Under the pieces are notes generated by a model, which was given only the letters and a program-made list of their open reading frames with translations, had not been told where the DNA came from and searched no databases. The position numbers and the translations under genes were made by a program. From Leisingera sp. ANG-Vp (lineage in GTDB: Bacteria > Pseudomonadota > Alphaproteobacteria > Rhodobacterales > Rhodobacteraceae), in NCBI RefSeq assembly GCF_000813725.1, contig NZ_JWLD01000042.1:1-43476 (forward strand): a DNA stretch of 43,476 nt, read 5' to 3'. This document shows positions 1-8,348 of the stretch, piece by piece (position 1 is the stretch's first letter; every line of letters starts with the position of its first letter).

Positions 1-1
1 T

Positions 2-82
2 TTGCCTTGGCGCGGCGGGGACCGGGTGGCAGGCATGGATCAGGGGATGGAGGATGCGGACCAGCTTTTGCTGGTATGGTGA
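2..82 (+). CDS. possible C-terminal end of an upstream gene (partial)
   Basis: Frame 2 is open from the window edge to a TGA at 80-82 and would encode about 26 residues ending in ADQLLLVW. The only support is that this frame closes just before a strong bidirectional terminator hairpin at 105-136, as expected for a plus-strand gene converging on the minus-strand SulP gene. No family can be recognised from so short a tail. It could equally be intergenic DNA. Confidence 0.25.
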   Translation: MPWRGGDRVAGMDQGMEDADQLLLVW

Positions 83-104
83 GCCCAAAGCCCCCTCAAA
101 CAAG

Positions 105-136
105 AAAGCCCGCAGTCCTTGGAACTGCGGGCTTTT
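105..136. terminator. bidirectional intrinsic terminator
   Basis: A perfect 12-bp stem (105-116 with 124-135) closes a 7-nt loop. It is followed by a T-rich run on plus, and the stem foot is A-rich on the other side, so it can work in both directions. It lies 22 nt beyond the stop of the minus-strand SulP gene. Confidence 0.85.
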
Positions 137-157
137 CCTTTTTGCACTCCGAACCGC

Positions 158-1801
158 TCAGTGGCCGCCAAGGATCCCAGTCTTGACCGAGTAATCCACC
201 GCGATCTCGTATTCCGGGTCGTCATCGCTGTCGACCATCAGGTGGCCTGCCTTGGTCAGCAGCTGGTGGCAATCGCGGCTCAGATGCCGCAGCACCAGCT
301 TTTTGCCCTCCGCCTCATACTTGCCGGCCACCGCTTCGATCGCCTGCAGCGCCGACTGGTCCACCACCCGGCTGCGGGCGAAGTCGACGATCACATGCGC
401 TGGGTCTCCAGCCACATCAAACAGCTCGATGAACCCATCGGTGGAGCCGAAGAACAGCGGTCCTTCGATCTCATAGACCTTGGCGCCTTTGTCGCTTTCG
501 GACTCGCGGGTATAGGCGTGGATGCGGCGCGCATTGTTCCAGGCATAGGCCAGCGCCGAGACAATCACGCCCACAACCACAGCCACCGCCAGGTCCGACA
601 TCACGGTGACAACCGTCACCAGAACGATCACAAAGGCGTCCATCATCGGCACCTTCCGCATGATCTTAAGGCTGTTCCAGGCAAACGTCCCGATCACCAC
701 CATGAACATCACGCCTACCAGGGCCGCCAGCGGGATCTGCTCGATCAGCGGCGAGGCCACCACGATGAACAGCAAGAGGAACAGCGCCGCGGCGATGCCC
801 GCAATCCGCGTCCGGCCGCCCGATTTCACATTGATCATCGACTGGCCGATCATCGCACAGCCGCCCATGCCGCCAAAGAAGCCCGTGACCACGTTGGACG
901 CGCCCTGCGCAATGCACTCCTGGCTTGCCCCGCCGCGCTTGCCGGTGATCTCGCCCACCAGGTTCAGCGTCAGCAGGCTCTCGATCAGGCCGATCGCCGC
1001 CAAAATGACCGCATAGGGCAGGATGATCCACAGCGTCTCCAGCGTGAAGGGCGCAAGTGCCGTGCCATAGAGCCCCTCACCCGTGCCGAACGGATTGTGG
1101 AAGCTCGGGAAACCGCCCTTGATCGAGGCCATATCGCCCACGGTCGGCACGTCGATGTTCAGCGCAATGACCAGAACCGCCACAACACCGATGCCTGCCA
1201 GCGGCGCCGGGATCACGGATGTGATCTTCGGCATCCCCCAGATGATCAGCATGGTGAGGCCAACCAGCCCCAGCATCATGTAAAGCTGCATCCCGCTCAG
1301 CCATTCCGCACCGCCTGAACCCGGTACCTTGAACTGCGTCAGCTGCGCCAGGAAGATCACGATGGCCAGACCATTCACAAAGCCAAGCATCACCGGATGC
1401 GGCACAAGGCGGATGAACTTGCCCCAATGCATCACACCCGCGATGATCTGCAAAATGCCCATCAGCACCACGGTGGCAAAGAGATATTCCACACCATGCT
1501 GCGCCACAAGCGCCACCATCACCACCGCCAGCGCGCCGGTCGCACCCGAGATCATCCCGGGCCGACCGCCGAACACCGCGGTGATCAGACCCACCATGAA
1601 GGCCGCATAGAGGCCGACCAGCGGATGCACCCCCGCCACAAAGGCAAAGGCGACGGCCTCCGGCACCAGCGCCAGCGCCACGGTCAGGCCCGACAAAAGC
1701 TCCGTGCGCACGCGGCCCACGGTAAAGCCCTCGTCCTGCATGATCGAAAGATTGGGCGGGGAAATCTGCTTGGCCAGCAAAGCCATGGCTGCGCGTCTCA
1801 T
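158..1801 (-). CDS. SulP family anion transporter with STAS domain
   Basis: The 547-residue protein has the SulP layout: a hydrophobic core of many membrane segments (about residues 30-425) followed by a cytoplasmic STAS domain (about 435-540). The early membrane part contains the family pattern around PEAVAFAFVAGVHPLVGLYA and SGATGALAVVMVALV. SulP proteins move sulfate, bicarbonate or other anions across the inner membrane, usually with Na+ or H+, and the substrate cannot be read from sequence. The ATG at 1801 has an AGG-containing leader about 9 nt upstream; an in-frame ATG five codons later is an alternative start. It is a single-gene unit ending at the hairpin at 105-136. Family call is secure, substrate is not. 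Confidence 0.93.
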   Translation of the reverse strand: MRRAAMALLAKQISPPNLSIMQDEGFTVGRVRTELLSGLTVALALVPEAVAFAFVAGVHPLVGLYAAFMVGLITAVFGGRPGMISGATGALAVVMVALVAQHGVEYLFATVVLMGILQIIAGVMHWGKFIRLVPHPVMLGFVNGLAIVIFLAQLTQFKVPGSGGAEWLSGMQLYMMLGLVGLTMLIIWGMPKITSVIPAPLAGIGVVAVLVIALNIDVPTVGDMASIKGGFPSFHNPFGTGEGLYGTALAPFTLETLWIILPYAVILAAIGLIESLLTLNLVGEITGKRGGASQECIAQGASNVVTGFFGGMGGCAMIGQSMINVKSGGRTRIAGIAAALFLLLFIVVASPLIEQIPLAALVGVMFMVVIGTFAWNSLKIMRKVPMMDAFVIVLVTVVTVMSDLAVAVVVGVIVSALAYAWNNARRIHAYTRESESDKGAKVYEIEGPLFFGSTDGFIELFDVAGDPAHVIVDFARSRVVDQSALQAIEAVAGKYEAEGKKLVLRHLSRDCHQLLTKAGHLMVDSDDDPEYEIAVDYSVKTGILGGH

Positions 1802-2072
1802 AAGGTCTACCTGTGCTCGGGAGGAAAGCTGTTGCGCCCGCCCCTAGCGGAAATGCGCCTTTGGGGCAAGGGCGCGGGCCTTCCGCAGGGAATACCGCGT
1901 CTGCGGGACGCAAAGAGGCCACCCTCCCTGCTGCAACCGTCCGCGCGCGAGGTATCTGCTCAGACGGACCGGGATAAAACTTTAGCGCTTGTTACAGCTT
2001 CACCGCTCGCCCCGCCTTGAAAATACGCCCCAAGCCGCCGATGATCCCCCTATTCGGTTTGAAGGATTTGAG

Positions 2073-3569
2073 ATGCAGCGATTTACAAGCTGGGACGAGA
2101 TTGAGCCCACCGAGGCGGAGCGGAAGCTAATGCAGGCCGCAATGGCCGGTGAATTCTGCCACTGCAGCCCCGAGGGTCAAACCCCGCCAGAGCCAGCGGA
2201 TTGGTCGTCGCTGCCCGCTGACCGCCACATCCGCGCCGATGTGCTGCGCTTCTTCCTGCGCGGCGGCTGTGCAGACAGCCAGGTCACGGAAGTCGGCGTT
2301 GCCCTGGCAGGCGCGCTGATCAGCGGTGAATTAAATCTGATGGATTGCGAAATCCCCGGCAACATGCTGCTGCACAATTGCCGGTTTCAGCATGGCATCT
2401 ACGCTACCCGCTGTAACGCTAAGACAGATTTCCGGCTGCGCTCGTGCAAGCTGCCGTTTCTTGCAGCTGACGGACTTAAAGTCGGCGGACAGCTGGACTG
2501 TGAGGGCGCCGAGTTCAAGAACCAGGGCGGAGAGGCGCTGAACCTCCAGAACGCTGAGATTAGCCAAGACCTGTTCCTCCGCTCCGTAAAAATTTTTGGC
2601 GCGGCGGATCTGAAGCACCTCAAAACAGGAGGTGAACTGTCCTGCGAAGACGCAGACTTCCAAAACAAGGGCAGGACCGCGTTGAATCTCCAGAACGCAA
2701 AGATTGGCCAAGACTTGTTCTTTCGCAATCAGGTAAGGGTACAAGGGGTCGTAGATCTGACCACTGCACGCTGCGGTGACTTGGTGGATGATCCTGACTG
2801 CTGGCCGGACGGTGCACCAGACGGTGAAAACTACATCCTTGACGGGTTCACCTATCGCCGTCTTCACGGCCCCACCGATGCCCGCATTCGGCTCAACTGG
2901 CTGGCGCAGGGCGACCACTGGGAGGGGGAGTTCTACCCCCAGCCCTACAAACAGCTCGCCAAGGTGCTGCACGATATGGGGCATGAGGCGGATGCGATGA
3001 AAGTCCGCGTCAAGCTTGCCTGCGAACTGCGGGCAGAAGCACGGCGGGAAGCTATTCCGAGGTCACCCGCCTTTGCATTTCTGCGCCCGGCGAGACGCGG
3101 CGCGCTTTGGATCTGGCACGGGCTTTCCTTTTTACTAACTGCCCACGGATACCGCCCTTGGCAGTCCCTTTTTGCGCTCGCCCTTTTGATTGTCATGACT
3201 TCCATTCCAACAAAGCAGGCCTGGGAAGAAGGCAGCTTCGCCCCAAATTCCAGCGTGATCCTGAACTCGCAAAGCTGGGCAGCCTATGCTTCAGCTTACA
3301 ACCACCCGCCGCACCCGAACCAGGCGCAGGACTGGAGCCAAACCTCTATCCCGGGCCGCGATTGGGAGAGCTTCCATTCTCTTGCCTATGCCGCCGATGT
3401 GGTGATCCCCATCATCAACTTCGGCCAGACCGACGCCTGGTCCCCTTCGACCGAGCGCGGCCCCTGGGGGTATCACCTCTGGTGGCTGCGCTGGCTCTTC
3501 GCAACCTTGGGCTGGATCGTCACCGCCCTTGGCGCCGCTGCGCTGACCGGGATCATACGGCGCGAGTAG
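2073..3569 (+). CDS. membrane-anchored beta-helix/pentapeptide-like repeat protein
   Basis: The frame is open from 1989, but the ATG at 2073 has an AGGA six bases upstream and is preferred, giving 498 residues. The N-terminal half has right-handed beta-helix character: short repeats with buried L/C positions (GELNLMDCEI, GGQLDCEGAEF, GGELSCEDADF). It includes two clearly related 48-residue units starting near residues 139 and 187, both containing ALNLQNA. The middle has a segment of the type PYKQLAKVLHDMGHEADA that accompanies similar repeats in large bacterial membrane proteins. The C-terminal third has two or three membrane segments. Database annotation for this type is often 'pentapeptide repeat' or 'membrane-associated oxidoreductase'; I see no catalytic motif. 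Function unknown. Confidence 0.8.
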   Translation: MQRFTSWDEIEPTEAERKLMQAAMAGEFCHCSPEGQTPPEPADWSSLPADRHIRADVLRFFLRGGCADSQVTEVGVALAGALISGELNLMDCEIPGNMLLHNCRFQHGIYATRCNAKTDFRLRSCKLPFLAADGLKVGGQLDCEGAEFKNQGGEALNLQNAEISQDLFLRSVKIFGAADLKHLKTGGELSCEDADFQNKGRTALNLQNAKIGQDLFFRNQVRVQGVVDLTTARCGDLVDDPDCWPDGAPDGENYILDGFTYRRLHGPTDARIRLNWLAQGDHWEGEFYPQPYKQLAKVLHDMGHEADAMKVRVKLACELRAEARREAIPRSPAFAFLRPARRGALWIWHGLSFLLTAHGYRPWQSLFALALLIVMTSIPTKQAWEEGSFAPNSSVILNSQSWAAYASAYNHPPHPNQAQDWSQTSIPGRDWESFHSLAYAADVVIPIINFGQTDAWSPSTERGPWGYHLWWLRWLFATLGWIVTALGAAALTGIIRRE

Positions 3570-3752
3570 GCCTCTCGCCCTTTCCTCTTTCCAGAAACAT
3601 CCCCGCCGGAGGCTCCCGCGCTTGCAGCACCCCCCGGTGTACGAGGGGTGCACGGCCGGTGCACGCTTGTCACCCCCTGTTTATCAGCTTGGGCTTGCCA
3701 AATCCGGCGCCGCTTGCGCATATCCCAGACAACAGCATCAGGAGGGCAGCAC

Positions 3753-4643
3753 GTGACCGCAGCAACACCCCGTGAAACCATGATTGCCGTGATCGGCGGC
3801 TCGGGCATTTATGAGATCGACGGGCTGGAAGGCGCCGAATGGGTCTCGGTCGAAACCCCCTGGGGGGCGCCGTCGGATCAGATCCTGACCGGTTCGCTGG
3901 ACGGCGTGAAAATGGCCTTCCTGCCCCGCCACGGCCGCGGCCATGTGCATTCCCCGACCGAGGTCCCCTATCGTGCCAATATCGACGCGCTGAAACGGCT
4001 GGGCGTGACCGATGTGTTCTCGGTCTCCGCTTGCGGATCGTTCCGCGAGGAGATGGCACCGGGCGATTTTGTTGTTGTGGATCAGTTCATTGACCGCACC
4101 TTCGCGCGCGAGAAGAGCTTTTTCGGCACCGGCTGCGTCGCCCATGTGAGCGTCGCGCACCCCACCTGCGAACGTCTGTCGAATGCGGCGGAAGCGGCGG
4201 CGCGCGATGCAGGCGTCAACGTCCACCGCGGCGGCACCTACCTGTGCATGGAGGGGCCGCAGTTCTCCTCGATGGCAGAAAGCAAACTCTACCGCGAGCA
4301 ATGGGGCTGCGATGTGATCGGCATGACCAACATGCCCGAAGCCAAGCTCGCCCGCGAGGCGGAGCTGTGCTACGCATCCGTTGCCATGGTCACGGATTAT
4401 GACAGTTGGCATCCCGAGCATGGCGCAGTGGAAATCACTGAAATCATTGCGACTTTGCAAGGCAACTCCGCCAATGCCCGCGAGCTGGTCCGGCGCCTGC
4501 CCGGCCTCTTGGGCCGCGAGCGCGCCGATTGCCCGCATGGCTGCGACAAGGCGCTGGAATATGCCATCATGACCGCCCCCGAGAAACGCGACCCGGCGCT
4601 GCTGGCCAAGCTGGACGCGGTGGCGGGCCGGGTGCTGGGCTGA
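3753..4643 (+). CDS. mtnP: S-methyl-5'-thioadenosine phosphorylase
   Basis: The enzyme cleaves methylthioadenosine with phosphate to adenine and methylthioribose-1-phosphate in the cytoplasm. It is the first step of methionine salvage after polyamine (and, where present, acyl-homoserine-lactone) synthesis. The 296-residue protein shows the nucleoside phosphorylase family hallmarks: GGSGIYEIDGL at the N-terminus, the phosphate-binding FLPRHGRGH, ACGSFREEMAPGD, the GGTYLCMEGPQFSS segment and GMTNMPEAKLAREAE followed by VTDYD. The start is GTG 3753, with a perfect AGGAGG at 3740-3745; the frame is open further upstream but lacks such a site. An ATG nine codons on is the alternative. The adenine product is the substrate of apt, found 1.5 kb downstream on the same strand. 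Confidence 0.93.
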   Translation: MTAATPRETMIAVIGGSGIYEIDGLEGAEWVSVETPWGAPSDQILTGSLDGVKMAFLPRHGRGHVHSPTEVPYRANIDALKRLGVTDVFSVSACGSFREEMAPGDFVVVDQFIDRTFAREKSFFGTGCVAHVSVAHPTCERLSNAAEAAARDAGVNVHRGGTYLCMEGPQFSSMAESKLYREQWGCDVIGMTNMPEAKLAREAELCYASVAMVTDYDSWHPEHGAVEITEIIATLQGNSANARELVRRLPGLLGRERADCPHGCDKALEYAIMTAPEKRDPALLAKLDAVAGRVLG

Positions 4644-4669
4644 CCCCAAGCAGCAGGCCACGGGAAGTT

Positions 4670-4698
4670 GGGGCGGCCCCAAGGGCCGCCCCTTTTTT
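4670..4698 (+). terminator. intrinsic terminator after mtnP
   Basis: A 9-bp GC stem (4670-4678 with 4684-4692), a 5-nt loop and six T residues (4693-4698) lie 27 nt after the mtnP stop codon. Confidence 0.9.
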
Positions 4699-5134
4699 GT
4701 GCGCTGCAGTTCCTTTTTCAGCCGGCAGAATATGCCCGCAGATTTCAGGGCCTTCAAATGCGCTTTCAGGGATTGGGCATAGCCCGCTTGCTGGCCTGCT
4801 GTCCGAGAACTTCCGCATCGCCGCACTGCTCCTTCCTGAAAACATGCCCTCTCGCTGTTCACAAATGCGCTGGAGGGCCGGGCCGCAACGCTGTTTGCGG
4901 CACTGGCCGGGATTGGGAAGCGTTGGGGCGGCTGGAGGGTTCTCTCACCTCAGGCTGGCTCTTCGGATACTCCTTGGGGTTCTGCGCGCTGCCGATGGTG
5001 CTGGCCCGGGTCTGGCCCCTGGTTGCCAAAGGCCGGCCGTTTGAGGCGCTGATGCGCTGGAGCACGAGCTTCCCCGTTGACACGCGTGCATTTCCGGGGA
5101 TTGCTGCAAGCGCACCAACAGCCCGGAGAGACCC
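4699..5134. other. gene-poor gap between mtnP and the LysE gene
   Basis: No supported gene lies in this stretch. It holds one copy of the TTGGGCATAGCC element (4773-4784) and, at 4926-5144, a stretch of frame that reads like a membrane segment plus a basic tail (SGWLFGYSLGFCALPMVLA, then GRPFEALMRWST). That fragment resembles the end of DUF418-type membrane proteins, has no start or ribosome binding site, and overlaps the LysE start codon, so it is at best a gene remnant. Confidence 0.4.
4756..4784 (+). repeat. dispersed element copy 1 (AAATGCGC then TTGGGCATAGCC)
   Basis: AAATGCGC (4756-4763), a 9-nt spacer and TTGGGCATAGCC (4773-4784). The same arrangement recurs after apt (6735-6762) and upstream of the metallo-beta-lactamase-fold gene (9264-9290). 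This copy has only one arm of the small palindrome that precedes the motif in the others. Confidence 0.55.
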
Positions 5135-5764
5135 ATGGACCTGAACCTTTGGCTGGCCTTCAGCGCCGCTTCCATCGCCCTTCTGATGATCCCCGGGCCG
5201 ACCGTGCTGCTGGTGCTGAGCTATGCGCTTTCCAAGGGCCGGCAGGTGGCGGTGGCCTCGGCGCTTGGGGTGGCCCTGGGGGATTTCATCGCCATGAGCG
5301 CCTCGCTGGCCGGGCTTGGCGCGCTGGTGATGGCATCTGCCACGCTGTTTTCCGTGCTGAAATGGGCCGGTGCCGCCTATCTTGTCTGGCTGGGGGTAAA
5401 GCTCTGGCGCAGCGCGCCGGAAGCGGCAATCGAGCGGTTCAAGCCGGACAGCAGCGTCGAGGCCCGCGGCGTCTTTGGCCATGCGGCGGCGGTGACGGCG
5501 CTGAACCCGAAATCCATCGCCTTCTTCATCGCCTTTGTACCGCAGTTCATCCGGCCGGAAACCAGCCTGGCGCCGCAGTTTGCCGTTCTGATCGCAACCT
5601 TTGTCGGACTCGCGGCGCTGAATGCGCTGGCCTATGCGCTGCTGGCAGACAAGCTGCGGCGCTGGATTGCCAAGCCCGCAGCCGCCGCCGCTGTCACCCG
5701 GACCGGGGGATTGGCCCTCATCGGCATGGGGGCCGCCACCGCGCTGCTGCGCCGCCCGGCCTGA
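5135..5764 (+). CDS. LysE/RhtB family amino-acid exporter
   Basis: The 209-residue protein has about six membrane segments and the LysE family signature near the N-terminus (IPGPTVLLVLSYALSKGR, then ASALGVALGD). The segment AAVTALNPKSIAFFIAFVPQF near residue 125 is the second typical block (NPK-AxxFF). Family members export amino acids or related compounds such as homoserine lactone across the inner membrane; the substrate here is not predictable. The start ATG has GGAGAG about 6 nt upstream. It sits between two purine-salvage genes but is separated from both by long gaps, so it is probably its own unit. Confidence 0.88.
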   Translation: MDLNLWLAFSAASIALLMIPGPTVLLVLSYALSKGRQVAVASALGVALGDFIAMSASLAGLGALVMASATLFSVLKWAGAAYLVWLGVKLWRSAPEAAIERFKPDSSVEARGVFGHAAAVTALNPKSIAFFIAFVPQFIRPETSLAPQFAVLIATFVGLAALNALAYALLADKLRRWIAKPAAAAAVTRTGGLALIGMGAATALLRRPA

Positions 5765-5784
5765 GCAGGAGGCAGAGCCGCACC

Positions 5785-5806
5785 GGCGGCGTTTGATTTC
5801 GCCGCC
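5785..5806. repeat. short GC hairpin after the LysE gene
   Basis: Arms GGCGGCG (5785-5791) and CGCCGCC (5800-5806) enclose an 8-nt T-rich loop, 20 nt after the LysE stop. There is no T-run on the 3' side, so it is at best a weak or factor-assisted terminator. Confidence 0.4.
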
Positions 5807-5881
5807 TGCGGACGCTAGGCTTCAGGGGCATCCTCCCTCCGGCTCCGGATGATCCCTTGCAACGCAACCCAGTACCGTCCC

Positions 5882-6019
5882 ATGACAGTAAACCTCCACA
5901 CCGCCCGCAACCTGCTGACCCGCCGCCGCCGGGACTGGCGCGGCGCGCATCTGGCCTGGCTGCCCTCCAGCCTTTACCGCAGCTACCTGTCACGCCGCAA
6001 AATCCGGCACGGCGGGTAA
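5882..6019 (+). CDS. possible 45-residue arginine-rich small protein
   Basis: An ATG-to-TAA frame encodes a 45-residue peptide that is strongly basic (about a quarter Arg) with a short hydrophobic centre (AHLAWLPSSLYRSYL). I do not recognise a family. There is no good Shine-Dalgarno sequence upstream, which counts against it; the basic composition and clean closure are the only points in favour. The rest of the 5765-6137 gap shows only the hairpin at 5785-5806 and the apt leader. Confidence 0.2.
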   Translation: MTVNLHTARNLLTRRRRDWRGAHLAWLPSSLYRSYLSRRKIRHGG

Positions 6020-6137
6020 CAACATCAGGTACCGGCATCATAGCCTCTTGCATGAGGCCGCCGCTTCGGCCACACCCCGGCTGGCCCGGGGCTGAAGCCG
6101 GGCGACTGTTTCATTTTCCGCCAAGGGGAGCCGTCCC

Positions 6138-6677
6138 ATGCCCAAGAAGCCTGACGTCAAGGACTACATCCGCACCATCGTGGACTTTCCCCACGAAGGG
6201 ATCATGTTCCGCGATGTGACCACCCTGTTTGCCGATCCGCGCGGCTTCCGCATGGCAATTGACCAGATGCTGCACCCCTACGCGGGGGAGCAGATCGACA
6301 AGGTGGTAGGCCTTGAGGCGCGCGGCTTCATCCTGGGCGGCGCCATTGCGCACCAGCTGAGCGTGGGTTTTGTGCCGATCCGCAAGAAAGGCAAGCTGCC
6401 CGGCACCACCATCAGCCAGGAATACAAGCTGGAATACGGCGAGGCGATTGTCGAGATCCACGACGACGCCATCAAACCGGGCGAAAAGATCCTGGTGGTT
6501 GATGACCTGCTCGCCACAGGCGGCACGGCCGGCGCCGGCATCAAGCTGATTGAACGGCTGGGCGGAGAGATCGTCTCCTGCTCCTTCATTGTCGACCTGC
6601 CCGAGCTGGGCGGCCGCAAACTGCTTGAGGCGGCAGGCATGGATGTGCATGTGCTGTGCGAGTTCGAAGGCCTGTGA
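6138..6677 (+). CDS. apt: adenine phosphoribosyltransferase
   Basis: The enzyme joins adenine to PRPP to make AMP in the cytoplasm, salvaging adenine, including that released by MtnP. The 179-residue protein has the usual family length, the PRPP-binding motif [14 protein letters not shown] near residues 120-133, the [14 protein letters not shown] block near residue 60 and the N-terminal [13 protein letters not shown] typical of Apt. The ATG has an AGGGGAG about 10 nt upstream. It is followed by a cluster of palindromes rather than by a T-tailed terminator. Confidence 0.96.
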   Translation: MPKKPDVKDYIRTIVDFPHEGIMFRDVTTLFADPRGFRMAIDQMLHPYAGEQIDKVVGLEARGFILGGAIAHQLSVGFVPIRKKGKLPGTTISQEYKLEYGEAIVEIHDDAIKPGEKILVVDDLLATGGTAGAGIKLIERLGGEIVSCSFIVDLPELGGRKLLEAAGMDVHVLCEFEGL

Positions 6678-6724
6678 CCTCTGACTGCGGCCTCTGCTGC
6701 AGCGGAGTGCTCCCGCCCGCTTCA

Positions 6725-6813
6725 GCGCATTTGAAAATGCGCATTGCCGGTTGGGTATAGCCTTTCAGGCTCCTGAAGGAGCCTGAAAGGCGCGCCGCGC
6801 TCTTGCGCGGCGC
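6725..6813. repeat. palindrome cluster with TTGGGTATAGCC element (copy 2)
   Basis: In order: a palindrome GCGCATTT-ga-AAATGCGC (6725-6742), an 8-nt spacer, TTGGGTATAGCC (6751-6762), a perfect 13-bp stem with a 4-nt loop (6761-6773 with 6778-6790), then a 9-bp stem GCGCCGCGC with its complement (6792-6800, 6805-6813). None is followed by a T-run. Further GC-rich inverted sequence continues to about 6855. It lies between the converging apt and FAD-oxidase genes, where such elements can stop transcription or protect mRNA ends. Confidence 0.7.
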
Positions 6814-6888
6814 CGGGCCCAAAGCCGCCAGGCTGCCCGGCAGGGCCGGGCAGCCGCGGGTGCGGGAGCCCCCCCTGATGTCCTGAAA

Positions 6889-8307
6889 TCAGCCCCCAGC
6901 TAGCACAGCTCCGGGGTTCATGATGCCATTCGGATCCAGCGCCTGCTTGATGGCCCGCATGGCGGCCAGCTTGACAGGGTCGCCATAGCGCTGCAGATCG
7001 CCGGTCTTCATCCGCCCCACCCCATGCTCGGCGCTGAAGGAGCCGCCAAAGGCATGGACCAGATCGTGCACGGCTTCCTTCACCGCGTCCCGCACAGCGT
7101 GGAACTCATCGCGAGAACGGCCTTTGGGCGGGAAGACATTGTAGTGTAGGTTGCCATCCCCCAAGTGTCCAAAGCAGTTGATGCGGAAGTCTCCCAGCGC
7201 GGCAACCGCCTTGCCGCCTTGTTCGATAAAGGCAGGGATTTCTGAGATCGGCACCGAGATATCGTGGCTGGAAACAGAACCCACCGCTTTGTTGGCCACC
7301 GGGATGTGCTCACGCACGGCCCAGAGCCCCTGCCGCTGCGCCTCGGACTGCGCAATCACACCATCAGCAGCAAGGCCTGCGTCCAGCGCGGCCGCAAACA
7401 GATCTGCCAGCGCTTCATCCGCATTCAGGCCGCGCGGCAGGCCCAGCTCAATCAGCACGCACCATTCCGGCGCCTCCGCAAAGGGCTGACGGATCTGCGG
7501 CTGGGTTTCCGCCAGAAACGCCAGCCCCTGCCTGTGGATCAGTTCAAAGGCGCTGACTGCCTCGCCAGCCTGGCTGCGCGCGAGCGCCAGCAGCGCAATG
7601 GCGGCCTCCGGGTCCCTGACGGTGAAAACTGCCGCGCCCTGCCCTGCCGGAACCGGGGAGAGCTTCAGCGAGGCAGCCGTGATCATTCCAAGAGTGCCTT
7701 CGGCGCCGATCAGCAGGTTCTTCAGATCATAACCGGTGTTGTCCTTGCGCAGCCGCGACAGGCCATGCCAGATCTCACCCGACGGCAGCACCGCCTCCAG
7801 CCCCAGGCACAGGTCGCGGGCATTGCCGTAGCGCAGCACGTTCACCCCGCCTGCATTGGTCGAAAGATTGCCGCCGATCCGGGCCGAGCCCTCAGCAGCC
7901 AGCGACAGCGGAAACAGGCGGCCTGCCTTCTGCGCCGCAGCCTGCACATCCGCCAGAATGGCGCCGGCTTCAGCGACAAGGACATTCTCCTGCGGGTACA
8001 CCGCCCGGATGGCCGACATCCGTTCCAGCGAGATGACCAGCGGCGCTGGTCCATCGGGCTTCACCTGGCCGCCAACCAGGCTTGTGCCGCCGCCATAGGG
8101 AACAACCGGCACGCAGGCCGCATTGGCTTCCCTCAGCAGGATAGAAACCTGCTCCACCGTCTGCGGCAGTGCCAGAACACCGGCCTGCCCCTGGTAGCGC
8201 CCGCGCGGCTCTTCCAGGTAGCGCGGTTCAGGCGGGCGCAGTACGCTTTCCGGCAGCAGAGCGGAGAGACGGGCGGCAAAAGCGGGATCGGCAGGGGTCA
8301 GCGTCAT
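6889..8307 (-). CDS. FAD-linked 2-hydroxyacid dehydrogenase (GlcD/D-LDH type)
   Basis: The 472-residue protein matches the FAD-binding oxidase family that includes glycolate oxidase GlcD, D-lactate dehydrogenase and D-2-hydroxyglutarate dehydrogenase. The N-terminal PCMH-type FAD domain has VPYGGGTSLVGGQV near residue 70 and GGNLSTNAGGVNVLRYGNARD near 145. The C-terminal FAD-oxidase domain has the metal/substrate motif GHLGDGNLHYN and SAEHGVGRMKTGDL, where family members hold the catalytic His. It would oxidise a D-2-hydroxyacid to the 2-oxoacid, passing electrons to a quinone, cytochrome or ETF; the substrate cannot be assigned. It follows the metallo-beta-lactamase-fold gene by 41 nt on the same strand and may be cotranscribed with it. 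Confidence 0.92.
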   Translation of the reverse strand: MTLTPADPAFAARLSALLPESVLRPPEPRYLEEPRGRYQGQAGVLALPQTVEQVSILLREANAACVPVVPYGGGTSLVGGQVKPDGPAPLVISLERMSAIRAVYPQENVLVAEAGAILADVQAAAQKAGRLFPLSLAAEGSARIGGNLSTNAGGVNVLRYGNARDLCLGLEAVLPSGEIWHGLSRLRKDNTGYDLKNLLIGAEGTLGMITAASLKLSPVPAGQGAAVFTVRDPEAAIALLALARSQAGEAVSAFELIHRQGLAFLAETQPQIRQPFAEAPEWCVLIELGLPRGLNADEALADLFAAALDAGLAADGVIAQSEAQRQGLWAVREHIPVANKAVGSVSSHDISVPISEIPAFIEQGGKAVAALGDFRINCFGHLGDGNLHYNVFPPKGRSRDEFHAVRDAVKEAVHDLVHAFGGSFSAEHGVGRMKTGDLQRYGDPVKLAAMRAIKQALDPNGIMNPGAVLAGG

Positions 8308-8348
8308 GCCTTATCCATGGCGCAAGCTGCACCCGCAGGCAAGGAAGG

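Noticed and set aside
119-1318. 399-residue plus frame opposite the SulP gene
   Set aside because: His/Arg-rich mirror of a transporter with unmistakable membrane and STAS patterns.
1989-2072. Upstream start for the beta-helix repeat protein
   Set aside because: The extra 28 residues have no ribosome binding site, whereas the ATG at 2073 has AGGA at the right distance.
3627-3651. Inverted GCACCCC/GGGGTGC before mtnP as a riboswitch or terminator
   Set aside because: There is no T-run and no conserved riboswitch core that I can recognise; it is only a short hairpin.
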